From Shimazuella soli (GTDB taxonomy: Bacteria > Bacillota > Bacilli > Thermoactinomycetales > Thermoactinomycetaceae): 64,000 nucleotides of DNA. Positions 8,842-17,218 of the stretch are shown here, one piece after another (the first letter of the stretch is position 1; each line of letters starts with the position of its first letter). The stretch spans positions 544,269 to 608,268 of the forward strand of contig NZ_JAKWBN010000001.1 of assembly GCF_022511585.1 (NCBI RefSeq). The letters are read 5' to 3'. The position numbers and the translations under genes were made by a program. The notes under the pieces are model-generated. The model saw only the letters and a list, made by a program, of their open reading frames with translations. It searched no databases and was not told the DNA's origin.

Positions 8842-9129
8842 ATACAGAAAAACCGAGTGTCTAAACTCGGTTAAATGGAGGAGGGAACAGCTAACAAGCA
8901 TCTGCCTGTAATAATAATGTATGAAAATAAAAATTTTTTGTATGTGCAGGAGTGGATCATGCTATCCATTTTATAAAAAATAGAAGTAGATAAAAAACAA
9001 ATGAAATATATTTGTGTTTTTAACCTTGCATTTTTTTAATAAGAAATCATACATCCGAATCAGGATTACTCATAAAGCATGAAACGGACTGCAATTAGGT
9101 ACACTAGAAGTAAGAGGTGATCTATCCAA
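8842..9129. other. Intergenic stretch, no gene seen
   Basis: A small hairpin (AACCGAGT/ACTCGGTT, about 8851-8872) is followed by GGAGGAGGG, which no usable start codon follows. The rest is AT-rich. Nothing else is supportable. Confidence 0.5.
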
Positions 9130-9312
9130 ATGTCAACAAATTGGGTTTATTGGCTTAAGTTGTATGAGACAAGATTTCAAGCGAGATGTTTGGCTGCACG
9201 TATGGAAGAAGACTGGTGGCTTTATGGATACGACAGCCCAGATCGTGTAGAAGTTTTTCGTTCTCGTAAGGGTCGATTCGGTGTAAAATATATATGGAGA
9301 AAAAATTTATAA
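9130..9312 (+). CDS. Small hypothetical protein (60 aa), aromatic-rich
   Basis: GAGGTGAT about 9 nt before ATG 9130 supports translation. The product is compact and rich in Trp, Tyr, Arg (WVYWLKLYETRFQA, EEDWWLYGYDSPD, FGVKYIWRK), which suggests a small beta-rich fold rather than random sequence. I recognise no family. It sits just upstream of the tRNA genes on the same strand. Confidence 0.55.
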   Translation: MSTNWVYWLKLYETRFQARCLAARMEEDWWLYGYDSPDRVEVFRSRKGRFGVKYIWRKNL

Positions 9313-9367
9313 ATTTATACTTGCATGTTAGATGTGCCCGTAGTATAATAACAAATGTCGCCACTGA

Positions 9368-9445
<78 letters not shown>

Positions 9446-9449
9446 ATAT

Positions 9450-9526
9450 GGGGCTGTGGTGTAGAGGCCTAACATGCCTGCCTGTCACGCAGGAGACCGC
9501 GGGTTCGAATCCCGTCAGCCCCGCCA
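9450..9526 (+). tRNA. tRNA-Asp (GUC)
   Basis: The acceptor stem GGGGCTG/CAGCCCC is perfect. The anticodon loop is CTGTCAC with GTC, the T loop is TTCGAAT, and the CCA is encoded. It lies 5 nt after tRNA-fMet. Confidence 0.97.
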
Positions 9527-9562
9527 TTTTGTTTTACATTTATTAATTATTGCAAATATTCC

Positions 9563-9638
9563 GGGCCTATAGCTCAGTTGGTAGAGCAGTCGGCTCATAA
9601 CCGATCGGTCACAGGTTCGAGTCCTGTTGGGCCCACCA
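9563..9638 (+). tRNA. tRNA with CAU anticodon (elongator Met, or Ile2 read with lysidine)
   Basis: The acceptor stem GGGCCTA/TGGGCCC holds with one G-U. The anticodon loop is CTCATAA, the T arm ACAGGTTCGAGTCCTGT, and the CCA is encoded. A CAU anticodon fits either elongator Met or Ile2. The body resembles both, and which one it is depends on TilS recognition elements I cannot settle by eye. Confidence 0.93.
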
Positions 9639-9651
9639 TACAGTTGCATAA

Positions 9652-9726
9652 GGGCGGTTAGCTCAGGGGGAGAGCGCTTCCTTGACACGGAAGAGGTCGG
9701 AGGTTCGATTCCTCTACTGCCCACCA
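9652..9726 (+). tRNA. tRNA-Val (GAC), integration target
   Basis: A 75-nt cloverleaf with acceptor stem GGGCGGT/ACTGCCC, anticodon GAC in CTTGACACG, T loop TTCGATT and encoded CCA. Its 3' half is duplicated in decayed form at 20.27 kb, and an integrase relic lies directly downstream, so this gene served as an attachment site for mobile DNA. Confidence 0.96.
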
Positions 9727-9757
9727 ATCAAACTCCTTAGAAATAGGGAGTTTTTTT
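9682..9757 (+). repeat. Direct repeat copy A: tRNA-Val 3' half plus terminator (attachment-type repeat)
   Basis: About 76 bp from the anticodon loop of tRNA-Val through its terminator match 20275-20350 at roughly 85% identity by eye. A further short match (GCAAACCTTTATTA) follows. Such repeats at a tRNA 3' end are what tyrosine-recombinase elements leave at their boundaries. Confidence 0.8.
9731..9757 (+). terminator. Terminator of the tRNA cluster
   Basis: AACTCC pairs with GGAGTT around a short loop, followed by T7. Confidence 0.8.
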
Positions 9758-9824
9758 GTTGTAGGCGGATGGGGTTTTAGCGGAGAAAATGCAGATTGCA
9801 AACAAATTGCAAACCTTTATTACA

Positions 9825-10103
9825 CTAAAGTAATTTTGTCTTCGTTCGGCTATTTTCTAGGAACATTTTTTCAAACTTATCGACAGCTTCTTCTTGCATA
9901 GAAGGAAGGACATGGCTGTATATATCCATGGTTATTCTAGTGTTGGAATGTCCTAGTCGTTCCGACACTATTGTGTTTAGAAAAATAAAAGGATTTCCGT
10001 CGCTTTCGATGTACATTCCTTCGTAACCACAAATTTTGGGTATGCTTAAATAAACGACTTTAATACCTTCTTGAATCGCTAGTTGGTGTAGTTTATCTGT
10101 CAT
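9825..10103 (-). pseudogene. Tyrosine recombinase (phage integrase), C-terminal relic
   Basis: The reading frame contains the end of a phage integrase: RLGHSNTRITMDIYSHVLPSM is the conserved region with the active-site His of GH and the catalytic Tyr of IYSH, followed by EEAVDKFEKMF. The N-terminal arm-binding and core domains, and the first catalytic Arg, are missing; the sequence before the motif is not integrase-like. Its 3' end abuts tRNA-Val, the usual place for the integrase of a tRNA-borne element. It is inactive debris of a prophage. Confidence 0.85.
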
Positions 10104-10233
10104 TGGAAAGTTCGCTCCAGTTTTATATCAAGTAGAAGTATTATTTGAGATAGAAAGCTGTATTGGCAGGTTCTATAATTTTAATATAAAAAAGCGAATA
10201 TATGTTTCTGTAAACTAGCGTTTTCCATTTCCT

Positions 10234-10560
10234 TTATTTTCTTCCTTTTAATCTCCTTTCAATTTCTTTTTCCACAATTGGTTCAATCACCTTTTTAAAA
10301 AATTCTAATCCCTCTTCAGATAAATCACTCATGGGATCATTTGTCCGGTGAGCCGCTATGGTGTCTGTTCTACCTAGTAAATAGTCTGCTGAGCACTCAA
10401 ACAAATCACACATTTTGATCAAGTATACATAGTCTGGTTGGTTTACATCTGCTTCCCATTTTGACACTGCTGTATTGTTGATCCCCATTATTTCAGCTAG
10501 TTCTTGTTGGGTTAGTTTTTTCTTTTTCCTCTCAGAACGTATTCTCTGTCCTATAGTCAT
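10234..10560 (-). CDS. XRE-family phage-type repressor
   Basis: A DNA-binding regulator with an N-terminal helix-turn-helix (GQRIRSERKKKKLTQQELAEIMGINNTAVSKWE, about residues 4-37), then DYLLGRTD, which is typical of phage and ICE repressors. The C-terminal helical region (VIEPIVEKEIERRLK) may mediate dimerisation. I chose ATG 10560, with GGTGA upstream, over an ATG eleven codons earlier. The gene is intact at 108 residues amid phage debris, so it may still bind DNA, but its original target operators are probably gone. Confidence 0.85.
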   Translation of the reverse strand: MTIGQRIRSERKKKKLTQQELAEIMGINNTAVSKWEADVNQPDYVYLIKMCDLFECSADYLLGRTDTIAAHRTNDPMSDLSEEGLEFFKKVIEPIVEKEIERRLKGRK

Positions 10561-10593
10561 CGTTTTCACCGCTTCTATTTGATTATAAATCAA

Positions 10594-10877
10594 AATATAG
10601 CATAGTTGTTTGGAAAAAGAAAGAAAGGAAATAAAAATAAATAGATCATATGTATGTATATTAGACTTATCGTCAAATATACAGTACTAGATTTGTTTTG
10701 CCAATAGGTAAAATGAATATTGTTGATTTTAGTGGGATATTAGTTGTTTATTTCTATAGGAGTGAGAAATAAATCGGAATTTATTGACTAAAAGGGGAAA
10801 TAACGGTAGTCTAAGCGTAGTGGTAGTTTACTAAACATCAACTTGATCAAAAGGGAAAAAGGAGTGTGGATCGGTAA
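10594..10877. other. Intergenic stretch beside the repressor
   Basis: AT-rich with no usable frame. It would have held the repressor's promoter and operators; I cannot point to a convincing palindrome. Confidence 0.35.
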
Positions 10878-11170
10878 ATGGCATTTCACCAGTTGCAATC
10901 TATATCGAACAAAGAAACTCACTTGTATCAGATGTTTTGTCGTCTGGTCGAACTATTAGAAGAAGAAAAAGAGGAGAACAGCCACTAGTTCTTACTAAGT
11001 CCGGGCGACACAATAGGTGTTCTCGAAGTGTCGGTAAAGCAAGGTATTTTGATCAAAACGATCCCATTGACTATGCTGTCTGTCAGCAATTGGGCTGGAG
11101 CCGGTCCGATTACTACCGAGTGAAAAAACGGGCAATTCAAAAGTTGGCATTGGCGATGAATATAATTTGA
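10878..11170 (+). pseudogene. ArpU-type phage transcriptional regulator, frameshifted
   Basis: ATG 10878 opens a 36-codon frame (MAFHQLQSISNKETHLYQMF...) that stops at 10986. A second frame then carries NDPIDYAVCQQLGWSRSDYYRVKKRAIQKLALAMNI, which reads like the sigma-like C-terminal part of phage ArpU regulators of late genes. The two frames overlap in the Arg/Lys-rich stretch, so at least one indel has broken the gene. Confidence 0.6.
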
Positions 11171-11202
11171 TAATTGGGTGCTAGTTTAAGAATTGATTAG
11201 GT

Positions 11203-11263
11203 AAAAAGAAAGTGCTTTTGCATAGGAAGTTTTTCCTTATAATGCAGGTCGCACTTTCTTTTT
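11203..11263. terminator. Long bidirectional terminator
   Basis: AAAAAGAAAGTGC pairs perfectly with GCACTTTCTTTTT (13 bp), enclosing a second hairpin (TGCAT..GGAA/TTCC..ATGCA). It lies between the convergent ArpU relic and the GNAT gene. Confidence 0.85.
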
Positions 11264-11285
11264 GAAGGGATTTTCTTGTAAGAGA

Positions 11286-11708
11286 TTAAACAAACAATTT
11301 CTTTTCTAAATAATACAGGTTGTATCCTTTTGGGTGATCTTCTACTATTCCAACAACTTTATATCCAAGTTTTTGATAAAAATCTGGTGCTTGGAAGCTA
11401 AAAGTATCTAGTAGTATTAGTCTGCACTTATGTTCTCTTGCCGTATTTTCCATATGATTTAATAACTCTTTACCATAACCTTCTCCTCTGAGAGAATCAT
11501 CAACCCACAGATAATCAATATGTAGATGATACCAAACTATCGTTCCAGTAATCCCGCCAACAATTTCCTCATCATCATTTCTAAGCACATGGCTAACGTT
11601 TTTGGATGGTTGTTTTACTTCATCAGGTAGTAGCGAAAGGTTGTAATCTACTACTTTTTTACGAATATAATCACTATCTTTTTGAATCCATTGCTTAGAA
11701 ATTTTCAT
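11286..11708 (-). CDS. GNAT family N-acetyltransferase
   Basis: A 140-residue acetyl-CoA-dependent acetyltransferase. The acetyl-CoA loop is [16 protein letters not shown] (about residues 76-91), preceded by the beta strand [11 protein letters not shown] and followed by [20 protein letters not shown], which matches the motif B region. The substrate cannot be read from the sequence. It is a cargo gene in the tRNA-Val island, ending at a strong terminator shared with the phage side. The ATG has a modest GAGGAG site. Confidence 0.88.
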   Translation of the reverse strand: MKISKQWIQKDSDYIRKKVVDYNLSLLPDEVKQPSKNVSHVLRNDDEEIVGGITGTIVWYHLHIDYLWVDDSLRGEGYGKELLNHMENTAREHKCRLILLDTFSFQAPDFYQKLGYKVVGIVEDHPKGYNLYYLEKKLFV

Positions 11709-12033
11709 ATATTTACTCCTCTGATATATATTAATAATAATTACAATATAAATACTTAATAGGGGTAAGTCAATTGATATTCCCTCTCAGGTTAATTTTG
11801 AAATTATATGTGATTTTCTCATTTATAGTTGTTTTCTTTCAAAGAATATATTAACTAGAACCACAGGTTTTGATACTTTTGTGATACGAAACAGAGACTT
11901 ATATGATCCCATTTGTTCTGGTTTATCAGATAAAATAGTAAGTGGAAAAGAATATTCATTTGTCGAATAGCGGGCAGAGCTCGCTAATTTTTATGCGTAA
12001 AAATAGGAGCGAGAAACATGGAGATTCAAGTAA
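11709..12033. other. Intergenic stretch in the phage remnant
   Basis: AT-rich, with a promoter-like area for the GNAT gene on the minus strand and an inverted repeat (GAGCTCGCT/GGAGCGAG, about 11976-12013). No gene. Confidence 0.35.
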
Positions 12034-12402
12034 TTCCATCTTTCCCTCCATGCTTCTCCGGATGGTTGGGCACGTACTGCTGTCACTGCCTACTATGATT
12101 TTGAAGCGGATCGAATAGTTGCAAAAACGAATAATGGTGGGGATATGGTGGAGCATACGATTCGAACCGTAGACAAAACGGTGTCATACAAGAAGGTACA
12201 TGCCAGCAGAGGAAAACTTACGCGAGCAGAACCTATCGCTGCGTTATATGAACAGAGGAAGGTACACCATGTGGGATGCTTTGGAACGTTAGAAGATCAG
12301 ATGTGTACATGGGCTCCCGGTCAAATGCAGTCTCCGGACCGGATGGATGCACTGGTGTGGGCGTTTACCGAGCTTATGCTAAGAAAGACGAACCAACTGT
12401 AA
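12034..12402 (+). pseudogene. Phage terminase large subunit, C-terminal fragment
   Basis: The frame opens after a stop at 12031 without a start codon and reads HASPDGWARTAVTAYYDF, then HASRGKLTRAEPIAALYEQ, and ends with MDALVWAFTELML. These are the nuclease-domain and tail motifs of the large terminase, including the final metal-binding Asp in PDRMDALVWA. The ATPase domain is missing entirely, so this is a fragment. It is followed 28 bp later by a portal fragment, the normal phage gene order. Confidence 0.85.
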
Positions 12403-12430
12403 AAGCAAGAGTGGTCTAGGAGGTGAACAA

Positions 12431-12862
12431 ATGGACAAGCCAGCAGTTAAAGCCTATGTATTAAAGAGTGGAGATGTACTATCCACCAACTATCTGCAAC
12501 AATATGCAGTGAAGCAATCCAAGCAAATACCAGAAGATGTATTTGGCTCAGAGTATGGTGAAACAGGGATCATTGCTCCTCTCTATCATCCAGAAGCTCT
12601 TGCGAAACTGATGGAAATGAACACCTATCATTATCGAACTGTCAAGACGAAAACACGAGATACCGTAGGGCTTGGGTGGAATTTGGTTCCCACATCAGAG
12701 AAACCAAATGAAACACAAAAAGAAAAAGTGTTATCTTTTCTTCAATCTTCTCATCCAGAAGAAACCTTGGAAGAAATCTTAACCAAGTGGATGGAAGATT
12801 ACGAAGCGACAGGGCTAAGAGCTGATAAACAGTTCATATTTTTGCTAAAAAAAGAAAGATAA
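12431..12862 (+). pseudogene. Phage portal protein, N-terminal fragment
   Basis: It starts with a good AGGAGGTG site and codes for the N-terminal part of a portal protein: KSGDVLSTNYLQQYAVKQS, then TGIIAPLYHPEALAKLMEMN, then the TVGLGWNLVP segment. After DYEATG the frame changes character and stops, giving 143 residues where a full portal has 400-500. The prophage packaging module was deleted from here on. Confidence 0.8.
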
Positions 12863-12929
12863 ATCAAAAAAATATCAAATAGTATGATGTATAATTTATT
12901 TCCAATTTTTAAATAGAGGAGATTTAAAT

Positions 12930-14021
12930 ATGAAATTAGCTATGAGAGAATCTACCCTTTTTTTGTTCCTAGCTGGTTTAACGGGAGGGTATATCGGTTC
13001 TTGTACAGGATTGTCTGTTGGATGGCTTGTCGGTGCATTTATTGGTTCCATGCTATTTTCGTTTTGGGGCTCAAATAAATCATTCATTCAAAAAAATGAA
13101 AAAGGTGCATCCCAGATTTTTCGAGAGTTAGGGCAGTGGATGTTAGGGATACAATTGGGGCAAAAGATTACATTTGCGATTTTGGATACCATTGAAGATA
13201 ATTCTTACATAATCGGTTCGGTGTTTCTTTTTTCGATATCACTTGCATTAATTTCAAGTTGGTTTTTAAAGCGATATGGCAATGTTAATTTAATTACAAG
13301 TTTATTTGCGACAACACCTGGCGGTACTACTGCGATGGCTTCTATAGCAGATGAAGCTGGGGCAAATACTATGATCGTTAGTATCATTCAATTGATGCGC
13401 ATGTTATGTGTTATTGCTGTGATTCCAATCATGCTTCAATTTTTTCCGTCGGCAAATTTTCCTATCCCTACTCACCAAGTGAGTAGTTTTTCTCAGTCAT
13501 CTTTATGGTTTACACTTTTGATGTTTGGTTTGGCTTGGATAGGAGGGAAATATGGACGGAAGGTATATCTGCCTGCTCCGTGGTTATTTGGGAGTATGTT
13601 AACCGTTGCTACGGTTGTCTCTATGTCAACCTTTTTGCATTTTCACTTTGTCATTTGGTATCCATTGTGGTTCTCTATACTTGCTCAAGTGTTGATCGGA
13701 ATCAGTATCGGTTCCAAAATAAAAAAAGGGATGTTTTATGGAATAAAGAAACCTGCATTAATAGGAAGTATACTATCCTTTTGTTTTGTTCTTCTCATGA
13801 GCCTATGTTCCTTTCTATTATCAAAAGTTACAGGTATACCAATAGCAACTGCTTTATTAGCCTTTGCTCCAGGTGGTGTTGCTGAAATGGCTAGTACTTC
13901 TTTAGCTGTCCATGCGGATGTTATGTTTGTAGTTTCCGCACAGATCATGCGTCTAGTTGTTTCGTTGCTTCTACTTCCTCCTCTATTACGATTATTTGGG
14001 AGACAAAGTGCCCTAAAATGA
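12930..14021 (+). CDS. AbrB-family membrane protein (AbrB duplication, possible exporter or regulator)
   Basis: A 363-residue integral membrane protein with about ten helices and two halves, each containing the family signature: TTPGGTTAMASIADEAGA near residue 125 and LLAFAPGGVAEMASTSLAV near 310. This family was long mislabelled 'ammonia monooxygenase' and is related to E. coli AbrB, a putative regulator of aidB. The internal GGxxAMA/GGVAEMA repeats suggest an inverted-repeat transporter fold. The substrate is unknown. A GAGGAG site precedes the ATG. It sits directly after the portal fragment, within the tRNA-Val island. Confidence 0.85.
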   Translation: MKLAMRESTLFLFLAGLTGGYIGSCTGLSVGWLVGAFIGSMLFSFWGSNKSFIQKNEKGASQIFRELGQWMLGIQLGQKITFAILDTIEDNSYIIGSVFLFSISLALISSWFLKRYGNVNLITSLFATTPGGTTAMASIADEAGANTMIVSIIQLMRMLCVIAVIPIMLQFFPSANFPIPTHQVSSFSQSSLWFTLLMFGLAWIGGKYGRKVYLPAPWLFGSMLTVATVVSMSTFLHFHFVIWYPLWFSILAQVLIGISIGSKIKKGMFYGIKKPALIGSILSFCFVLLMSLCSFLLSKVTGIPIATALLAFAPGGVAEMASTSLAVHADVMFVVSAQIMRLVVSLLLLPPLLRLFGRQSALK

Positions 14022-14054
14022 TACATATTGAGTAAATTACTGAAACATAAACAG

Positions 14055-14094
14055 AAAGCTGCTACAGGTAAAATTAAACCTCGTAGCTTTTTTG
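14055..14094 (+). terminator. Probable terminator of the AbrB-family gene
   Basis: An imperfect hairpin (AAAGCTgCTACaGG with CCtCGTAGCTTT) is followed by T6. Confidence 0.7.
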
Positions 14095-14307
14095 TATTTC
14101 TATTATTCTATTGTATTAATAATACTTTTCATGAGGGAACTCTTCATGAGTGTGATTTCCAAACGTTTTTTCTTATCTTTCATACAATCTTTATCCCAAC
14201 AATAATGGTAATGTCAAAGTGATGTACCTTTTACAATAGAAATTACAGCGAAAAGAAATAAATTAGGTTGAGAGGATTAAAAGTCTCGAAGAGGAATAGG
14301 GTAAGGG

Positions 14308-14342
14308 AACTGAAGAAGAAATTTGTTGTTTCTTCTTCAGTT
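14308..14342 (+). terminator. Terminator-like hairpin used as group II intron target
   Basis: AACTGAAGAAGAAA (14308-14321) and TTTCTTCTTCAGTT (14329-14342) form a 14-bp perfect stem with a 7-nt loop. The intron begins 2 nt later, which is the insertion preference of class IIC introns. Confidence 0.85.
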
Positions 14343-14343
14343 A

Positions 14344-16252
14344 GTGCGCCCGGCATGGGCCTATTCTATAGGGTGAAAGTCCCGAACGACGAAGGTAGCA
14401 GTAGTCGTTAGCTTAAGGCATCGGTGTCCACCGCGAGGTGGAATCGGAAGGAAGCCGGCGGCAAATCTCTGGCCTGAGGAACACGAATCTCATAGAAGGC
14501 TACCATTCCTTGGATGAGCCTGCTAACCAAGGTAAAGTCCCTGCTACCAAAGAGGAATGGGAGTAAATGAGACAGGTAGATGGGGAGAAAGAATACGCTC
14601 TTACCCGGGGAGATCTGCGTGGTAAGCCGTACACATATGGTAACCTTTCCCCTAAAGGGAAAGCTGAACATGCAGAAGTCAGCAGAAGCCATAGTACCAA
14701 AGTAAGGGACGCCTGAAATGGGAAGGGCTGAACATCGAAGGAGAATGGATCACTGGGAGTTCGACTCTTTATGCAGAAACAGACAACCCCAAGTTTTTTC
14801 AAAGTTTTCTTTTTTTCGGGGCTTACCTAGAGGAGGAAGTGGTGAATCCCACAAGGGACTCTAGGAGGGTGGAGTAAAGAGCGGTACAAACAGAGGAAAC
14901 CATTCACGAGGAAGGTTGTAACGCATGGTAATGGAACAGTTATTGTCACGGAAAAACTTATTGGATGCCCTCCACCAAATGGAGAAAAACAAGGGAAGCC
15001 ATGGGGTGGACGAAATGCCCGTAACATCCCTGCGTAGGCATATCCATGAAAACTGGCACACCCTTCGGGAATCCATCTTAACGGGAACCTATAAACCAAT
15101 GCCTGTCCGCCGAGTCGAAATCCCGAAACCAAGCGGGGGTATTCGGTTATTAGGAATTCCTACTGTGACGGACCGTTTCATTCAGCAAGCCATTTCGCAA
15201 GTATTAACACCATTATTCGATCCAAGTTTTTCGGAACATAGTTATGGATTTCGTCCTAGAAGAAGAGGACATGACGCGGTACGAAAAGCAAAGGAATACA
15301 TCGAAAGTGGTCTTCGTTGGACAGTGGACATCGATTTGGAGAATTTCTTTAACCGAGTCAACCACGACAAACTGATGAACCTAGTGGCGAAGAAAGTAAA
15401 AGACAAAGCAATCCTTCGTATGATTCGAAGATACCTAGAGTCAGGTGTGATGGTAAACGGAGTAAAGAGGGATAGCGAAGAAGGGGTTCCCCAAGGGAGT
15501 CCGCTCAGTCCGTTATTATCCAACATTCTCTTGGATGAACTGGATAAGGAACTAGAGAAAAGAGGGCACAAATTCGTCCGCTATGCGGACGATTGTAACG
15601 TCTATGTGAAGACCAAAAAAGCAGGTATTCGTGTACTACGCTCCATTACGAGGTTTTTAGAAAAGAAACTGCGGTTAAAGGTGAACCAAGAGAAAAGTGC
15701 AGTCGATCGTCCATGGAAACGGAAGTTTCTAGGTTTTAGCTTTACCTTTCATTCCTCGCCAAAAGTGAGAATAGCAAAAGAAAGTCTGAAACGAGTGAAA
15801 GAGAAGATACGTAAGATCACTTCTCGATCGAAACCCACCCCAATGGAGCAGAGGATAGAAGAGTTGAACCGGCTACTAGTGGGCTGGTGCAACTACTTTG
15901 CCTTAGCAGACACGAAAACCGCCTTTCAGGATTTAGATGGGTGGATACGAAGAAGGCTGAGGATGTGCCTATGGAAACAGTGGAAGAAACCCCAAACAAA
16001 AGTAAGAAGGCTTCTTGCCTTGGGAATACCAAAGCAAAAAGCCTATGAATGGGGAAATTCCCGTAAGAATACTGGCGAATAGCTGGAAGTCCTGTGCTGC
16101 ATCGAGCACTAGGGAATTCCTATTGGAAATCCTTAGGACTAAAAAGTGTGGTACAACGTTACGATTTTCATCGTTAGACTAAGATGAACCGCCGTATACC
16201 GAACGGTACGTACGGTGGTGTGAGAGGTCAGGAGTTAGTCACTCCCTCCTAC
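14344..16252 (+). mobile_element. Class IIC group II intron
   Basis: The 5' end begins GTGCGCCCGGC, as group II introns do. The 5' ribozyme part fills 14344-14924, the reverse transcriptase follows, and domain V lies at about 16186-16220. Domain V carries the sequence GAACCGCCGTAT with a CGC triad rather than AGC, pairing to ACGGTGGT, then domain VI to about 16252. The CGC triad, the short RT without an endonuclease domain and the terminator-hairpin target all indicate class C. The exact 3' boundary is uncertain by a few bases. Confidence 0.88.
14925..16082 (+). CDS. ltrA: Group II intron reverse transcriptase/maturase, 3' end frameshifted
   Basis: This protein reverse-transcribes the intron and helps it splice. 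Visible motifs are RRVEIPKPSGGIRLLGIPTV (RT0-1), EHSYGFRPRR, EEGVPQGSPLSPLLSNI, the catalytic RYADDCN near residue 222 and the maturase segment LLVGWCNYFAL. The frame ends early at 385 residues with GNSRKNTGE. In the next frame, from 16066 to a stop at 16175-16177, the normal IIC C-terminus continues (YWRIAGSPVLHRALGNSYWK, then LKSVVQRYDFHR). A one-base loss near 16063 has therefore removed about 36 residues, and the enzyme may be impaired. Confidence 0.9.
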   Translation: MVMEQLLSRKNLLDALHQMEKNKGSHGVDEMPVTSLRRHIHENWHTLRESILTGTYKPMPVRRVEIPKPSGGIRLLGIPTVTDRFIQQAISQVLTPLFDPSFSEHSYGFRPRRRGHDAVRKAKEYIESGLRWTVDIDLENFFNRVNHDKLMNLVAKKVKDKAILRMIRRYLESGVMVNGVKRDSEEGVPQGSPLSPLLSNILLDELDKELEKRGHKFVRYADDCNVYVKTKKAGIRVLRSITRFLEKKLRLKVNQEKSAVDRPWKRKFLGFSFTFHSSPKVRIAKESLKRVKEKIRKITSRSKPTPMEQRIEELNRLLVGWCNYFALADTKTAFQDLDGWIRRRLRMCLWKQWKKPQTKVRRLLALGIPKQKAYEWGNSRKNTGE

Positions 16253-16274
16253 TCGATTCATGATTTATATTTTT

Positions 16275-17069
16275 TTAGTTAATGACAGAAGAAGCAATTT
16301 CGTTTTTTATATCTTTACGAGTGATGGACAGGAATCCAACAAGGACAATGATAATAATGGTCATTGCAAGACTGACTATATCTTCTCCCCATCCCAAACC
16401 TCCACGGCTTGGTGACACGGAAATCCAATCTGAAAACGAAGCGCCTACAGGACGCGTCATAATATAGGCAAACCAAAAGGCAAATATCTCATTAAAACCA
16501 AATAACCAATAGCCTACAGCTGGTATAATCAGAAAGACAGTGAACAGTACTCCTGAGGAAAAGTAGCCTAAGTGCATAGTAGACGCGGTCATATCTCCTG
16601 CGGCGGTACCAAGTGCAAATGTGATGAGTATGGTAGCCCAGTAAAAGACTTCACGTCGACGGGTATAGATACTGTGTATAGAGAGAGTTCTCTCTTTTGC
16701 ATACCAGATGGAAAAAAGAGCGACCATCGCAACGATAAAAAAGATAGTGGATACCACATATGGTATGCCTATGACAACATGGACAACATCAGCGGCCATC
16801 GTCCCAAAAATACTTACCATCACAACAACTAACCAATAAATCCATGCTACATATTTTTTTACCGAAAACTGTAGGATCAAAGAAGCGACTAAGGCAATTC
16901 CTGTTAGCCCAACTGCAATCATAGGATCAATACTTTTGACTAGATAATCAGAGAACACTTCACCCATGCCGGTGGTCAACACTTTGGTTATCCAGAAGTA
17001 AGCTGTAATTTCGGGAACCTTCGTAAAGATTTCTACCTGATGTATGTTGTTAGATACAGACTTATTCAT
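16275..17069 (-). CDS. COG4705-type membrane protein (copy 2)
   Basis: A polytopic membrane protein of about 264 residues and seven or eight helices. It shares with its neighbour the blocks KVPEITAYFWITKVLTT, WYAKERTLSIHSIYTRRREVFYWATILITFALGTAAGD, and FWFAYIMTRPVGASFSDWIS followed by GGLGWG. I chose ATG 17069 because GGAGGAAAAAG precedes it; the frame extends 18 codons further without a site. The family is annotated only as uncharacterised membrane-anchored protein. It lies downstream of the paralogue and a two-component system on the same strand. The group II intron ends about 20 bp beyond its stop. Confidence 0.8.
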   Translation of the reverse strand: MNKSVSNNIHQVEIFTKVPEITAYFWITKVLTTGMGEVFSDYLVKSIDPMIAVGLTGIALVASLILQFSVKKYVAWIYWLVVVMVSIFGTMAADVVHVVIGIPYVVSTIFFIVAMVALFSIWYAKERTLSIHSIYTRRREVFYWATILITFALGTAAGDMTASTMHLGYFSSGVLFTVFLIIPAVGYWLFGFNEIFAFWFAYIMTRPVGASFSDWISVSPSRGGLGWGEDIVSLAMTIIIIVLVGFLSITRKDIKNEIASSVIN

Positions 17070-17218
17070 TTGTAACTTTTTCCTCCAAATCCATTTCTTG
17101 CATAACGAAATATAACATTGCAACTCAACATATAAAATATTTGTCCGTAAATTGTTGTTGAGAAATAAAGATGCAAGGTCGAGTATACCCTCTCCTGATG
17201 GACTGTATAGTCAACTGG

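Noticed and set aside
9515-9727. 70-residue minus-strand frame (GSRGIEPPTSSVSRKR...)
   Set aside because: It is antisense to the tRNA genes; this is a well-known false protein produced by tRNA complements.
11956-12156. 66-residue minus-strand frame
   Set aside because: Antisense of the terminase fragment, which has clear protein homology on the other strand.
14028-14222. 64-residue TTG-started frame
   Set aside because: It runs through the terminator hairpin of the AbrB-family gene and has no ribosome site.
14408-15132. Several ~70-100 residue minus-strand frames
   Set aside because: They lie inside the ribozyme and 5' RT region of the group II intron, in antisense; no ribosome sites.
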